A DNA stretch of 64,000 nucleotides from RYN-230 sp963814645 (GCA_963814645.1 CAWFDX010000004.1:620001-684000); one strand, 5' to 3'; counted from the first letter of the stretch, positions 19,954 through 29,321 are shown. A program made the numbers and translations. Notes: generated by a model from the letters alone, not told the origin.

Positions 19954-20661
19954 TTGAGCCAGCCAGCGCCCATCGCGGTGGCCCTTGATGCCCCTGACCT
20001 GGAAACTGCCGCCCGCTGGGCCGGGCTCGTCACGCCGCATGTCAGCACAGTGAAGATCGGGCTAGAGCTCTACCTGAGGTACGGGCCGGGGGTGGTGGCC
20101 TCGATCCGGGGCGCCAGCGGCGTGCGCGTCTTCCTCGACCTGAAATTGCATGACATCCCGGCCACGGTGGCCGGTGCGGTGCGGGCCGTGGCCCGGCTGC
20201 GGCCGGAACTGGTCACCGTGCACGCCGCGGCCGGGCCGGAGGTCATCCGGGCGGCGGTGCAGTCCGCGCCGGACACCACGATCGCCGCGGTGACCGTGCT
20301 CACCTCGCTGAGCCCGGACGACCTGGACTCGATCGGCATGATTGGGCCGGTGCCGGACGCGGTGCGCCGGCTGGCCGCGCTGGCCGTGGCGGCCGGCGCC
20401 GGGGCGCTGGTCTGCTCGCCCCGCGAGGTGGCCGCGGTCCGGGCCGAGGTCGGCCCGGACATCAAGCTGATCACCCCGGGCATCCGGCCGGCCGGTTCGG
20501 ACCGCAACGACCAGGCCCGGGTGGCCACTCCCGAGGAGGCGCTCCGCGCCGGGGCCGATCTTCTGGTCATCGGCCGCCCGATCACCGGGGCGCCGGACCC
20601 TGGTGCGGCGGCCTCCGCCATCGCCGCGCCGCTGCGCCGGCTGGCGCCGGCCGCCGAATGA
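19954..20661 (+). CDS. pyrF: Orotidine 5'-phosphate decarboxylase
   Basis: The enzyme decarboxylates OMP to UMP, the last step of the pathway. IAVALDAPD opens the barrel. The catalytic Lys/Asp tetrad lies in FLDLKLHDIPATV, and the phosphate site is TPGIRPAG and VIGRPI. I place the start at TTG 19954 (235 residues) because GAGGAGGA lies just upstream. An alternative is ATG 19909, which adds 15 residues and sits 6 nt after a TAGCGT box. It closes the pyr operon after an intergenic gap of about 55 nt. Confidence 0.9.
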   Translation: MSQPAPIAVALDAPDLETAARWAGLVTPHVSTVKIGLELYLRYGPGVVASIRGASGVRVFLDLKLHDIPATVAGAVRAVARLRPELVTVHAAAGPEVIRAAVQSAPDTTIAAVTVLTSLSPDDLDSIGMIGPVPDAVRRLAALAVAAGAGALVCSPREVAAVRAEVGPDIKLITPGIRPAGSDRNDQARVATPEEALRAGADLLVIGRPITGAPDPGAAASAIAAPLRRLAPAAE

Positions 20662-20878
20662 GGGCAACCGGCATGTTTCGAGCACTCCTGTGCGGAGCCC
20701 ATGATAGGGGCATGGAAGCACCACGTTTGGCTACTTTAAGTATTCGGGACCTTCCGGAGAGTAATATCGTCCAATTTATGACGTAACAAACGGGTGTTTG
20801 CGTTGCCGTGGCGGGCTGAACTCGCTACTTTCCCTTCCCGTCCGCAGTTTTCGAATCTGAAACCCGAGGTGACCCGGA
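20662..20878. other. AT-richer intergenic region, probable ihf promoter
   Basis: These 217 bp separate pyrF from the ihf gene. The segment 20720-20840 is clearly richer in A/T than its surroundings (for example TACTTTAAGTATTCGGG), as expected for a strong promoter of an abundant nucleoid protein. I could not assign a convincing -35/-10 pair. Confidence 0.4.
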
Positions 20879-21199
20879 GTGGCTCTTCCTCCCCTCACTC
20901 CCGATCAGCGTGCAGCCGCCCTTGAGAAGGCCGCAAGGGCACGCAAGGAACGGGCTGAGATCAAGGCAAGGCTGAAGAAGAACGAACTCAAGTTGTCTGA
21001 TGTCCTCAAGGAGGGCCAGACTGATGACGTCCTTGGGAAGATGAAAGTCTCAGCGTTGCTTGAGGCTGTCCCTGGGATCGGCAAGGTTCGTGCCCGGCAG
21101 ATCATGGAGCGGCTCGGCATCGCCGAATCGCGGCGCGTGCGTGGTCTTGGTGCCAACCAGCGGGCCGCACTGGAAAACGAGTTCCGGAGCTCTATCTGA
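20879..21199 (+). CDS. mihF: Integration host factor, actinobacterial type
   Basis: This 106-residue basic protein is the actinobacterial IHF (mIHF/sIHF), unrelated in fold to the enterobacterial IHF. The Lys/Arg-rich N-terminal helix (EKAARARKERAEIKARLKK) precedes a helix-two-turn-helix region with AVPGIGKVRARQIMERLGIAESRRVRGLG, which binds and bends DNA. Start GTG 20879 follows a GGTGACCCGGAG region. Codon use is less extreme than in its neighbours, as often seen in highly expressed genes. Its position between pyrF and gmk is conserved in actinomycetes. Confidence 0.93.
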   Translation: MALPPLTPDQRAAALEKAARARKERAEIKARLKKNELKLSDVLKEGQTDDVLGKMKVSALLEAVPGIGKVRARQIMERLGIAESRRVRGLGANQRAALENEFRSSI

Positions 21200-21243
21200 C
21201 GCAGTCTGGCAACCCCAGGGGCGGGCGCGGGGGACCAAGGCCG

Positions 21244-21861
21244 TTGGCCGTTCCGTCCGCTGATCGCGCATGCGGTACCGCGCTTGTCCGGGGGGACGGG
21301 GTGCCAGCCAGGCTGACTGTCCTTTCCGGCCCTTCCGGGGTCGGCAAGACCACTGTGGTAGCCGGGCTTCGCAAGGAATGCCCGGAAATCTGGCTCTCGG
21401 TATCGGCCACCACGCGGGCGCCACGGCCCGGTGAAGTGGATGGCCGGGACTACCACTTTGTCAGCGATGCGGACTTCGACCGGATGCTGGCGAGTGGTGA
21501 ACTCCTGGAATGGGCGGCTTTCGCCGGCCACCGGTATGGCACCCTGCGTGGCCCACTCGCCGGGAAACTGGCCGCCGGGCAGCCGGCCCTGCTGGTTATC
21601 GATCTTGCCGGGGCGCGGCAGGTACGCAGCGCGGTCCCGGACGCGCTGCTGGTTTTCCTGGCCCCGCCCAGCTGGCCGGAGCTGGTCCGCCGGCTGACCG
21701 GCCGGGGCACCGAGCCACCTGAGGTGATCGAGCGCCGGCTGGCCGTGGCCCGGGTGGAACTGGCCGCCGAGCACGAATTCGATGTCACGCTGATCAACAC
21801 GTCTGTCGGGGACGTGCGGCGCCAGCTGGTAGCCTTGACGATGGCCCTAGCTGGCCGATGA
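21244..21861 (+). CDS. gmk: Guanylate kinase
   Basis: The enzyme phosphorylates GMP to GDP. The Walker A GPSGVGKTT, the GMP-binding SATTRAPRPGEVDGRDYHF and the RYGT segment are all present. From TTG 21244 it is 205 residues with an Arg/Ala-rich extension. GTG 21301 (MPARLTVLSGPSG, preceded by a G-rich stretch) would give the 186-residue core and is an equally possible start. It is followed by rpoZ after 30 nt. Confidence 0.9.
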   Translation: MAVPSADRACGTALVRGDGVPARLTVLSGPSGVGKTTVVAGLRKECPEIWLSVSATTRAPRPGEVDGRDYHFVSDADFDRMLASGELLEWAAFAGHRYGTLRGPLAGKLAAGQPALLVIDLAGARQVRSAVPDALLVFLAPPSWPELVRRLTGRGTEPPEVIERRLAVARVELAAEHEFDVTLINTSVGDVRRQLVALTMALAGR

Positions 21862-21891
21862 GCATTATTTCTCCCAAACGGAAGGCACAGA

Positions 21892-22161
21892 GTGGCCGGG
21901 AATCCCGCCGCCGAAGGCATCACCAATCCGCCCATTGACGACCTGCTCGAGGTCGTAGACAGCAAGTACCGCCTGGTCATCATGGCGGCCAAGCGGGCGC
22001 GGCAGATCAACGCCTACTACGCCCAGCTCGGCGAGGGCCTGCTTGAGTACGTTGGCCCGCTGGTCGAGACCCGGGTCCAGGAGAAGCCGCTGTCCATCGC
22101 CCTGCGCGAGATCCGCCAGGGCCTGCTGTCCGCGCAAGAGACGGCCGAGCCGACCTCCTGA
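21892..22161 (+). CDS. rpoZ: RNA polymerase omega subunit
   Basis: The 89-residue omega subunit helps RNA polymerase assembly. The core motif ITNPPIDDLLEVVDSKYRLVIMAAKRARQIN is nearly the family consensus, followed by VETRVQEKPLSIALREI. The start is GTG 21892 after GGAAGGCACAGA. The gmk-rpoZ-coaBC-metK order is typical of actinobacteria. Confidence 0.95.
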   Translation: MAGNPAAEGITNPPIDDLLEVVDSKYRLVIMAAKRARQINAYYAQLGEGLLEYVGPLVETRVQEKPLSIALREIRQGLLSAQETAEPTS

Positions 22162-22198
22162 GCGCCGGCGACCTGGCTGGGGCTGGCTGACCCGTCCG

Positions 22199-23437
22199 AT
22201 GACCGCCGACAGCGGCACCGATAACGTCCTGCCCGTGTCCGGGGCCCAGATCATCCTGGGCGTCGGCGCGGGCATCGCCGCGTACAAGGCCTGTGAACTG
22301 CTCCGGCGGCTGACCGAGGCGGGCCATCAGGTCCGGGTCGTGCCCACCGCCGACGCGCTGCGCTTCGTCGGCGCGGCCACCTGGGCCGCCCTCTCCGGCC
22401 AGCCGGTCAGCACCAGCGTCTGGGACGACGTGCCGGAGGTGCCGCATGTCCGGCTCGGCCAGCAAGCCGATCTGGTCATGGTCGCGCCGGCCACCGCCGA
22501 CCTGCTGGCCCGGGCGGCCACCGGGCGGGCCGATGACCTGCTCACCGCCATCCTGCTGACCGCCCGCTGCCCGGTGCTGTTCGCCCCGGCCATGCACACC
22601 GAGACGTGGCAGCACCCGGCCACCCAGGCCAACGTGGCCACGCTGCGCGGCCGCGGCTGCGTCGTGCTCGATCCCGCGGCCGGGCGGCTGACCGGGGCGG
22701 ACAGCGGCCCGGGGCGGCTGCCCGAGCCCGCCGAACTGTACGATGTCGCGGTCCGGGCGCTGGCCCGGGGCGCTGCCGGGCTGCGGCCCGACCTGGCCGG
22801 CCGCCACGTCGTGGTATCGGCGGGCGGGACCAGGGAGGAACTCGACCCGGTCCGGTTCCTCGGCAACTGGTCCTCGGGCCGTCAGGGCTACGCGCTGGCC
22901 CGTACCGCCGCCGCCCGCGGTGCCCAGGTCACCCTGGTGTCAGCCAACGTGTCCCTGGATGACCCGGCCGGGGCCAAGGTGGTCCGCGTCACCTCGGCCC
23001 GGGACATGCAGGCGGCGGTGACCGTGGCCGCAGTGGACGCGGACGCGGTCGTGATGGCGGCCGCGGTGGCCGACTACCGGCCAGAGACCAGGAGCGGGGC
23101 CAAGGTCAAGAAGTCCGGCGCGCTGCCCGAGCCGCTACGCCTGGTGGAAAACCCGGACATCCTGCGTGGGCTGGCCGCCAGCCGGCCCCGGCCCGGCCAG
23201 GTGCTGGTCGGCTTCGCCGCGGAAACCGAGGACCTGCTGCGCAACGGCCAGGCCAAGCTGGCCGCCAAAGGCTGCGACCTGCTGGTGGTGAACCAGGTCG
23301 GCGGCGGCCTCGCGTTCGGCACCGCGGACAACGAGGCGATCGTGCTGGCCGCGGACGGCAGCCAGACTCCGATCCCGCGCGGTCCCAAGGAAGTGCTCGC
23401 CGATGTGGTCTGGGACCTGGTCGCGGACCGCTTCTAG
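22199..23437 (+). CDS. coaBC: Bifunctional phosphopantothenoylcysteine decarboxylase/synthetase
   Basis: This 412-residue protein (about 400 if GTG 22234 is the start) makes 4'-phosphopantetheine for coenzyme A. The flavoprotein CoaC half has GVGAGIAAYKACELLR, the catalytic His in VPHVRL and the substrate motif PAMHTETW. The CoaB half begins at GRHVVVSAGGTREELDPVR and contains AAAVADYRPE and the conserved Lys residues in KVKKSG. The start lies 37 nt past rpoZ. Confidence 0.92.
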   Translation: MTADSGTDNVLPVSGAQIILGVGAGIAAYKACELLRRLTEAGHQVRVVPTADALRFVGAATWAALSGQPVSTSVWDDVPEVPHVRLGQQADLVMVAPATADLLARAATGRADDLLTAILLTARCPVLFAPAMHTETWQHPATQANVATLRGRGCVVLDPAAGRLTGADSGPGRLPEPAELYDVAVRALARGAAGLRPDLAGRHVVVSAGGTREELDPVRFLGNWSSGRQGYALARTAAARGAQVTLVSANVSLDDPAGAKVVRVTSARDMQAAVTVAAVDADAVVMAAAVADYRPETRSGAKVKKSGALPEPLRLVENPDILRGLAASRPRPGQVLVGFAAETEDLLRNGQAKLAAKGCDLLVVNQVGGGLAFGTADNEAIVLAADGSQTPIPRGPKEVLADVVWDLVADRF

Positions 23438-23477
23438 CCGTTGCACCAGACCGCTCGCGGCGCCGGCCGGGGGTTTG

Positions 23478-23492
23478 TTACCACGGTGGTAA
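23478..23492. promoter_or_regulatory. Palindromic operator candidate in the metK promoter
   Basis: TTACCAC-G-GTGGTAA is a perfect 7-bp inverted repeat around one base, flanked by GTTTG and ACCGG. It sits where the -35 element of metK would lie relative to TAGACT at 23504-23509. No known regulator is assigned. It could also be the end of the coaBC transcript. Confidence 0.5.
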
Positions 23493-23503
23493 ACCGGCCC
23501 GGC

Positions 23504-23509
23504 TAGACT
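23504..23509 (+). promoter_or_regulatory. -10 element of metK
   Basis: TAGACT is 46 nt upstream of GTG 23556, giving a 5' leader of about 40 nt with a GGGGAG ribosome binding site near 23543-23549. Confidence 0.45.
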
Positions 23510-23555
23510 TCGGCGGCGAGGTTTCAGCCGTACATTCAGGACGGGGAGTATTCAG

Positions 23556-24749
23556 GTGGCCCGACGTCTATTTACCTCTGAATCCGTGACAGAGGGTCAT
23601 CCGGACAAGATGGCGGATCAGATCAGTGACGCCATCCTGGATTCGATCATCAAGGATGACCCGCGCAGCCACGTGGCTGTGGAGACGCTGATCACCACCG
23701 GGCAGGTGCACGTCGCCGGTGAGGTGTCGACCGAGACCTACGTGGACATCCCGGGCATCATCCGGGAGAAGATCCTGGAGATCGGCTACGACTCCTCGAC
23801 CAAGGGTTACGACGGTGCCTCCTGCGGGGTGTCCGTATCGATCGGTTCCCAGTCCCCGGACATCGCCCAGGGCGTGCTGCAGGCGTTCGAGCACCGGGAG
23901 GGCGAGGGTTCCTCCGAGCTCGACATGCAGGGCGCCGGTGACCAGGGCATGATGTTCGGCTACGCCTGCCGGGAAACCCCGGAGTTGATGCCGCTGCCCA
24001 TCATGCTGGCGCACCGGCTGGCCCGCCGCCTGTCCGAGGTACGGCGCAACGGTGAAATCCCGTACCTGCGCCCGGACGGCAAGACTCAGGTGACGATCGA
24101 GTACGACGGGGACAAGGCGGTGCGGCTGGACACCGTCGTGGTGTCCGCCCAGCACGCCCCGGACATCGACCTCAAAGAACTGCTCGCCCCGGACGTCCGC
24201 GACCTCGTCGTGCTGCCGGTGGTCGAGTCGCTGGACATCGAAACCAGCCAGTACCGGCTGCTGGTGAACCCGACCGGGCGGTTCGAGATCGGCGGCCCGA
24301 TGGGTGACGCCGGGCTGACCGGCCGGAAGATCATCATCGACACGTACGGCGGGATGGCCCGGCACGGTGGCGGCGCGTTCTCCGGCAAGGACCCGTCCAA
24401 GGTGGACCGCAGCGCCGCCTACGCCATGCGCTGGGTGGCCAAGAACGTGGTCGCCGCGGGCCTGGCCGAGCGCTGCGAGACGCAGGTCGCCTACGCCATC
24501 GGCAAGGCCAAGCCGGTCGGTCTGTTCGTGGAGTGCTTCGGCACCGAGCAGGTCCCGTTCGAGCGGATCCAGGACGCGGTGCTCCAGGTGTTCGATCTCC
24601 GCCCGGCCGCCATCATCCGGGACCTGGACCTGCTCCGGCCGATCTACTCGCAGACCGCGAGCTACGGGCACTTCGGCCGGGAGGAGCCGGACTTCTCCTG
24701 GGAGCGGACCGACCGCGCGGAGAGCCTGCGCAAGGTGGCTGGTCTCTAG
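23556..24749 (+). CDS. metK: S-adenosylmethionine synthetase
   Basis: The 397-residue enzyme forms SAM from methionine and ATP. Family signatures are ESVTEGHPDK at the N-terminus, GAGDQGMMFGYA, and the phosphate-binding GGGAFSGKDPSKVDRSAAY. The C-terminal DLRP and FGREEPDFSWE segments complete the three-domain fold. Start GTG 23556. Together with metF it supplies the methyl cycle. An inverted repeat follows the stop. Confidence 0.96.
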   Translation: MARRLFTSESVTEGHPDKMADQISDAILDSIIKDDPRSHVAVETLITTGQVHVAGEVSTETYVDIPGIIREKILEIGYDSSTKGYDGASCGVSVSIGSQSPDIAQGVLQAFEHREGEGSSELDMQGAGDQGMMFGYACRETPELMPLPIMLAHRLARRLSEVRRNGEIPYLRPDGKTQVTIEYDGDKAVRLDTVVVSAQHAPDIDLKELLAPDVRDLVVLPVVESLDIETSQYRLLVNPTGRFEIGGPMGDAGLTGRKIIIDTYGGMARHGGGAFSGKDPSKVDRSAAYAMRWVAKNVVAAGLAERCETQVAYAIGKAKPVGLFVECFGTEQVPFERIQDAVLQVFDLRPAAIIRDLDLLRPIYSQTASYGHFGREEPDFSWERTDRAESLRKVAGL

Positions 24750-24766
24750 CTCCCGGCCCGGCGGCG

Positions 24767-24792
24767 CCTGGGCGCTGGACATCGCCCAGGCC
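24767..24792 (+). terminator. Hairpin after metK
   Basis: GCCTGGGCG and CGCCCAGGC form a perfect 9-bp stem with an 8-nt loop, 18 nt after the metK stop. There is no T-run, as common for GC-rich actinomycete terminators. Confidence 0.5.
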
Positions 24793-24837
24793 CGAATCTA
24801 GGCTCATTACGCTCCGTTATTTCTCATTGCGAGCGTT

Positions 24838-25482
24838 TTGGCCTGCCCGAACACCAGAGCCGGTGAGCCGTTGTCCTCATCCACCGAGCAGGCGGCATCC
24901 CCGCCGCAGCCCGAGGAGGGCACGCCTGGGCCAGCCCAGGTGGCCAGCCGGCGCAACTGGCTGGCCACGGCCGCGCTGATCTGCGGCATCCTGGGCGGTG
25001 CCCTGCTGACCATCCCGGCTGGGCTGGTGCTGGGCGTGCTCGGCCTGCGCCGGGCCAGGCAGGCCAGGGAGGCTGGACGGCCCGGCACTGGGCGGGTGCG
25101 CTGCTGGCTGGCCATCGCGCTGAGCCTGGCCTGGGCGGGCGCGGTCGGCTACCTGCTGCCACACCTGATCCGGGCGGCCGACCCGGGCTGCGAGGCGTAC
25201 AAGGACAACGCACTGACCTCGTACAACCGGGTGGTGGCCGACGTCAACAACGGGGCCGACCGCGCCGTGCTGGCCCGCGACCTGACCGCCGCCGTGCGGC
25301 AGACCGGCCGGGCCGCGCGGGACAGCCAGGACCCGGTCGCCGCGCGGTCGCTGACCGCGCTGTCCAGCGGCTTGCAGACCATGCTCAGCGACATCCAGGC
25401 CGGCCGGATAGTCCCGCGCCAGGTCCTGCTCACCCTGAACAAGGACACCGATACCGCCGACGGCGCCTGCGGCACCGTCTAA
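24838..25482 (+). CDS. DUF4190-like membrane protein
   Basis: The protein has about 214 residues (about 203 from TTG 24871). After a polar N-terminus it has two membrane helices (ATAALICGILGGALLTIPAG and CWLAIALSLAWAGAVGYLLP) separated by a basic loop, the DUF4190 pattern. A secreted helical region of about 110 residues with two Cys (CEAYKD and the C-terminal GACGTV) follows. No function is known. The start is uncertain because only TTG codons are available. Confidence 0.6.
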   Translation: MACPNTRAGEPLSSSTEQAASPPQPEEGTPGPAQVASRRNWLATAALICGILGGALLTIPAGLVLGVLGLRRARQAREAGRPGTGRVRCWLAIALSLAWAGAVGYLLPHLIRAADPGCEAYKDNALTSYNRVVADVNNGADRAVLARDLTAAVRQTGRAARDSQDPVAARSLTALSSGLQTMLSDIQAGRIVPRQVLLTLNKDTDTADGACGTV

Positions 25483-25557
25483 CCCGCCCGCGCCCGGCGT
25501 CCGCCAGCCCCCGAGCGTGCCACCCGCACGCATCCCGCACCGCACGGATGTTTCTGT

Positions 25558-25577
25558 CATGCGCACCGGTGCGCATG
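25558..25577. promoter_or_regulatory. Perfect 20-bp palindrome upstream of priA
   Basis: CATGCGCACCGGTGCGCATG is a perfect palindrome centred on ACCGGT, about 100 bp before the priA start. Such perfect 20-bp symmetry in a gap of 193 bp is a good candidate for a dimeric repressor site. Its ligand is unknown. Confidence 0.5.
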
Positions 25578-25675
25578 GCTGAACCATCCATGCCGTTGGA
25601 AATGGCGCGAGGCGGCAGTTGCGTGGGCTGCGCCGGGCGGGCGTGGGCGTCCGGGGGGTCTGGTAGGACAGGAGC

Positions 25676-27773
25676 GTGGCAGGGGCAACCAGGCAGCGGG
25701 CACCCGCGCGGGACAACGGCAGCCAGCCGGGCCGCCGTCCGGCGCGCACCCGGCGGGACCCTGGGCCCGACGCGGCGGTGCTGCCGGTGGCCCGGGTGGC
25801 GGTGGACATCCCGCTGGCCCACCTGGACCGGCCATTCGACTACCTGGTCCCGGAACGGCTCACTGACCAGGCGGTGCCGGGCTGCCGGGTCCGGGTCCGG
25901 TTCGCCGGCCAGCTGACCGACGGGTACCTGCTGGACCGGGCGTCGGCCAGCGAGCACCCGGGGCGGCTGGCCCGGCTGGACCGGGTGGTCTCGCCGGAGC
26001 CCGTGCTCAGCCCGGAGATCGCGGCCCTGGCCCGGGAGGTAGCCGACCGGTACGCGGGGACCATGGCCGACGTGCTGCGGCTGGCCATCCCGCCCCGGCA
26101 CGCCCGCACCGAACAGCAGACTGCGGCCGGGCCGGCTGCCACCGCCGCACCCACCGTCCCAGCCGGGCCGGCCGGCCCGGCTCGGCAGGCTGCTGCTGCC
26201 GGCGGCCCCACCGGGGGAGTGCCGGAGCCGGGGCCATGGGCGCGGTACACCGCGGGAGCCGCGTTCCTGGCCGCGCTGGCCAGCGGGCGCGCGCCGCGCG
26301 CGGTCTGGTCCGCGCTGCCCGGCCCCTGCTGGCCGGAGGAGATCGCCCGCGCGGCGGGCACGGTGGCGGCGGCCGGCCGGGGCGCCCTGATCGTGCTGCC
26401 GGACACCCGCGACCTGGATCTGGTGGACGCCGCGCTGGCCGGGCTGCTCGGCCCGGGCCAGCACGTCACGCTGGCAGCCGGGCTCGGGCCCGCGGAACGT
26501 TACCGCCGCTGGCTGGCCGTCCGGCGTGGCGCGGTCCGGGTCGTCGCGGGCACCCGGGCCGCGATGTTCGCGCCGGTCCACGACCTCGGCCTGGTGGTCA
26601 TCTGGGACGACGGCGACGACCTGCACGCGGAGCCGCGGGCGCCGTATCCGCACGCCCGCGAGGTGCTGGCGCTCCGGGCGCACCGCACCGGCGCGGCCGC
26701 GCTCATCGGCGGCTTCGCCCGGACCGCCGAGGCGACCAGCCTGCTGGCCAGCGGCTGGGCGCAGCCGGTCACCGCCGGGCGGCCGGTGGTCCGGGACCGC
26801 GCCCCGCAGGTCCGCGCGGCCGGCAGCGACGCGGAACTGGCCCGGGACGCGGCCGCGCAGACCGCCCGGCTGCCCAGCCTGGCGCTGCGCGCCGCCCGGG
26901 ACGGGCTGAGTCATGGGCCGGTACTGGTGCAGGTGCCGCGGCGGGGCTACCTGGCCGCGCTCGGCTGCGGGCGGTGCCGGGACCGGGCCCGGTGCACCGA
27001 GTGCGGCGGCCCGCTCGGGCTGCCGGAGGCCGGCGCCGCGCTGCGCTGTGCCTGGTGTGGCCGGCCGGAAGCGGACTGGCACTGCCCACGCTGCGGCCAC
27101 GGCTCGGTTCGCGCCCTGGTCACCGGGGCCGGCCGGACGGCCGAGGAACTGGGCCGGGCGTTTCCGGGGCTCCCGCTGCTCACCTCCGGTGGTGCCAGCC
27201 TGGTCCCGGCCATCGGCAGCGGTCCGGCGCTGGTCGTGGCCACACCGGGGGCAGAGCCGCGGGCGGACGGCGGCTACGCGGCCGCGCTGCTGCTGGACGG
27301 CTGGGTGCTGCTCGGCCGGCCCAGCCTGCGGGCGGCCGAGGAAGCGCTGCGCCGCTGGCTGAACGCGGCCGCGCTGGTCCGGGGCGGTGCCGACGGCGGC
27401 CGGGTGGTGGTGGTCGCGGACTCGGCCATCCCCGCGGTCCAGGCGCTGATCCGCTGGGATCCGGTGACGCACGCGGAACGTGAGCTGGCCGAGCGGGCGG
27501 AGCTGCGGTTCCCGCCCGCGGTCCGGATGGCGTCGCTCACCGGGCCGGACGACGCGGTCCAGGCGCTGCTGTCCGCCGCTGAGCTGCCGCCCACGGCCGA
27601 GCTGCTCGGCCCGGTTGAACGTGCCGCCGGACAGCATCCGGATGCTGCTGCGGGTGCCCAGGTCAGCCGGGCTGGCGCTGGCCCAGGCGCTGCATCAGGC
27701 GCAGGCCGTGCGCAGCGCGCGGAAGGAGCCGGGAGCGGTCCGGGTGCAACTTGACCCCGCAGAGCTGATCTGA
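25676..27773 (+). CDS. priA: Primosomal protein N' homologue without helicase motifs (frame broken near 27625)
   Basis: Actinobacterial PriA-like proteins keep the DNA-binding and zinc parts but have lost the ATPase. The N-terminal 3'-DNA-binding domain is clear (VAVDIPLAHLDRPFDYLVP). No Walker A is present, and the DEAH-box position reads DDGDDLHAEP. The Cys clusters CGRCRDRARCTECGG and CAWCGRPEADWHCPRCG would bind two zinc ions. The main frame ends with foreign sequence; a +1 shift near 27612-27640 restores RMLLRVPRSAGLALAQALHQAQAVRSARKEPG and the normal C-terminus ending at 27773. This is probably an indel error. Confidence 0.8.
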
Positions 27774-27791
27774 GTTCGGCCGGGAAGGTCG

Positions 27792-27797
27792 TAGGGT
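27792..27797 (+). promoter_or_regulatory. -10 element of the gene at 27804
   Basis: TAGGGT is 6 nt before GTG 27804, a leaderless arrangement. Confidence 0.45.
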
Positions 27798-27803
27798 GCT
27801 GGA

Positions 27804-29321
27804 GTGGCCACCTCACGACGGAACTCACGGACCCGGGGCACGCCGGGTCCGGCGGGCAGCCCGGACGGGCCGGCCGGGGACCGGGGCACATCGGGTCTTC
27901 CGGACCAGCCAGCAATCGAACTGAGCGCGGTCAACCTGGCCGGTGGCAGCGCGGCTGACCACCGCAGCGCCGGCCCGGGGGACGGGGACCAGCCAGCCCA
28001 GCCCGATGCGGACGGGCTGTCCCGGCTGCCCACGGTGCGGCTGGCGCCCCGGGAGGAACTGGCCGCGGCGGCGCGGGTGGCCCCGCTGCTGCGCGCCGCC
28101 CGGGACGTGGCCAGATGGATCGGGCCGGGCCGCGCGGTGACCAAGGCGGGGCGGCTGCGGCAGCCGGACGCCATCGCCGCGGCCACCCACCTGGAGCTGA
28201 TCCCGGCCGAATTCGACGCGGCCTGGCGGGTGGCGGTCGCCGCCCGGATGCTGGTCCTGGCCGAGGGCCGGGCGGAGGCCGGGCAACATCTCGAAGTGCT
28301 GTCCAGCCCGGCCGCTGACGACGTGCTCGGCGCCTGGGACGCGGCGCTCACCGTCATGCTGGCCGCCGAAGATCTCGACGGCATGGCCACCGCCCTGTAC
28401 ACGGTGGGTGGCCCGGTCCGGATGGACGCCCTGTTCGACGCGTACGTGGCCGCGGCAGGCACCCGGCGCGACGCGGCCAGCCTGGCCCCGGACACCGCTG
28501 CGGCCCCGGACACCGCTGCGGCCCAGGAGGCCCGTGCTGCCCAGGCTGCCCGTGCTACCCAGGATGAAGGCGCGGCGGTGTCGGTGGCCCTGGAGGCGCT
28601 GGCCGATCTCGGCGTGGTGGAACTCGGCGCCGACGAGGCCGGCGCGGACGAGGCGGGCGGCGGGCTGACCGTCACCCTCTCGCCGCTCGGCGTGTGGGGC
28701 GTGCACCGGCGGCTGCGGGCACAGGGCTGGCATGTCCCAGTGGTCGGCGGCGGTGCCCGCGGTGACGCGGCCGCCCTGCTGGCCACCCTGGCCAACTGCG
28801 ACGTCGAAGACGGCGAGGCCGAGATCGCCAGCTGGCTGAGCGGCCGGACACCTGCGGAGGCCGCGGCGGAACTCATCGCCGCGGCCAGCAGCGGCTCTCC
28901 CGGGCTGCGCGGCGCGGGCTTCGCCGTGCTGGACCGGATCGGCAAGGATGCGGTGCCCGCGGTTCACGCCGCCCAGGCCGATCCGGTGCTCCGCGCGCAC
29001 GCCGCCGTGTGGCTGCACGAGCACGGCGAGAACGCCGAGCTGGGCCGGGAAGACCGCGCCTGGCTGCTCGTCAACCTGGGCGCCGGGCTGCTGGAAGAGG
29101 CTGACCCGCAGGACGTCGTGGCCGAACTGCTGCCCGACGTGCCGCCAGACGCCCAGGCCGAACTGGTGGCCGGGCTGTGGCGGGTGCAGCATCCCGGGGT
29201 GACCGACCTGCTGACCGCGCTCAGCGATCACCACCCTGATCCCAGTGTGGCCCGGGCCGCGCGCAAGGCCGCGTTCAAAGCCCGGTCGGTCGCGGCCAGC
29301 CCGGGCCAGGAAACTTCATAG
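27804..29321 (+). CDS. Conserved hypothetical protein with helical repeat C-terminus
   Basis: The 505-residue soluble protein begins at GTG 27804 with a disordered Gly/Pro/Ser/Asp-rich region (1-75). Residues about 90-130 contain ARWIGPGRAVTKAGRLRQPDAIAAA, resembling a (W/F)(V/I)GxGRxxTxxGxL motif found in several actinobacterial hypotheticals. A linker of near-repeats (PDTAAAPDTAAA) precedes a C-terminal region with HEAT-like helices (about 340-495). The function is unknown. It lies between priA and def, so a housekeeping context is likely. Confidence 0.65.
   Translation: MATSRRNSRTRGTPGPAGSPDGPAGDRGTSGLPDQPAIELSAVNLAGGSAADHRSAGPGDGDQPAQPDADGLSRLPTVRLAPREELAAAARVAPLLRAARDVARWIGPGRAVTKAGRLRQPDAIAAATHLELIPAEFDAAWRVAVAARMLVLAEGRAEAGQHLEVLSSPAADDVLGAWDAALTVMLAAEDLDGMATALYTVGGPVRMDALFDAYVAAAGTRRDAASLAPDTAAAPDTAAAQEARAAQAARATQDEGAAVSVALEALADLGVVELGADEAGADEAGGGLTVTLSPLGVWGVHRRLRAQGWHVPVVGGGARGDAAALLATLANCDVEDGEAEIASWLSGRTPAEAAAELIAAASSGSPGLRGAGFAVLDRIGKDAVPAVHAAQADPVLRAHAAVWLHEHGENAELGREDRAWLLVNLGAGLLEEADPQDVVAELLPDVPPDAQAELVAGLWRVQHPGVTDLLTALSDHHPDPSVARAARKAAFKARSVAASPGQETS

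Noticed and set aside
23478..23492. BldD box at the metK palindrome
   Set aside because: The TnAC and GTnA arms are separated by 7 bp instead of 5, so it does not fit the consensus.
24750..24837. SAM riboswitch near metK or metF
   Set aside because: No conserved SAM-I, SAM-II or SAM-IV blocks could be found upstream of metK or metF; metF has almost no leader.
25676..27773. Pseudogenisation of priA because helicase motifs are missing
   Set aside because: Loss of ATPase motifs is typical of actinobacterial PriA-like proteins; only the C-terminal frame break is abnormal.
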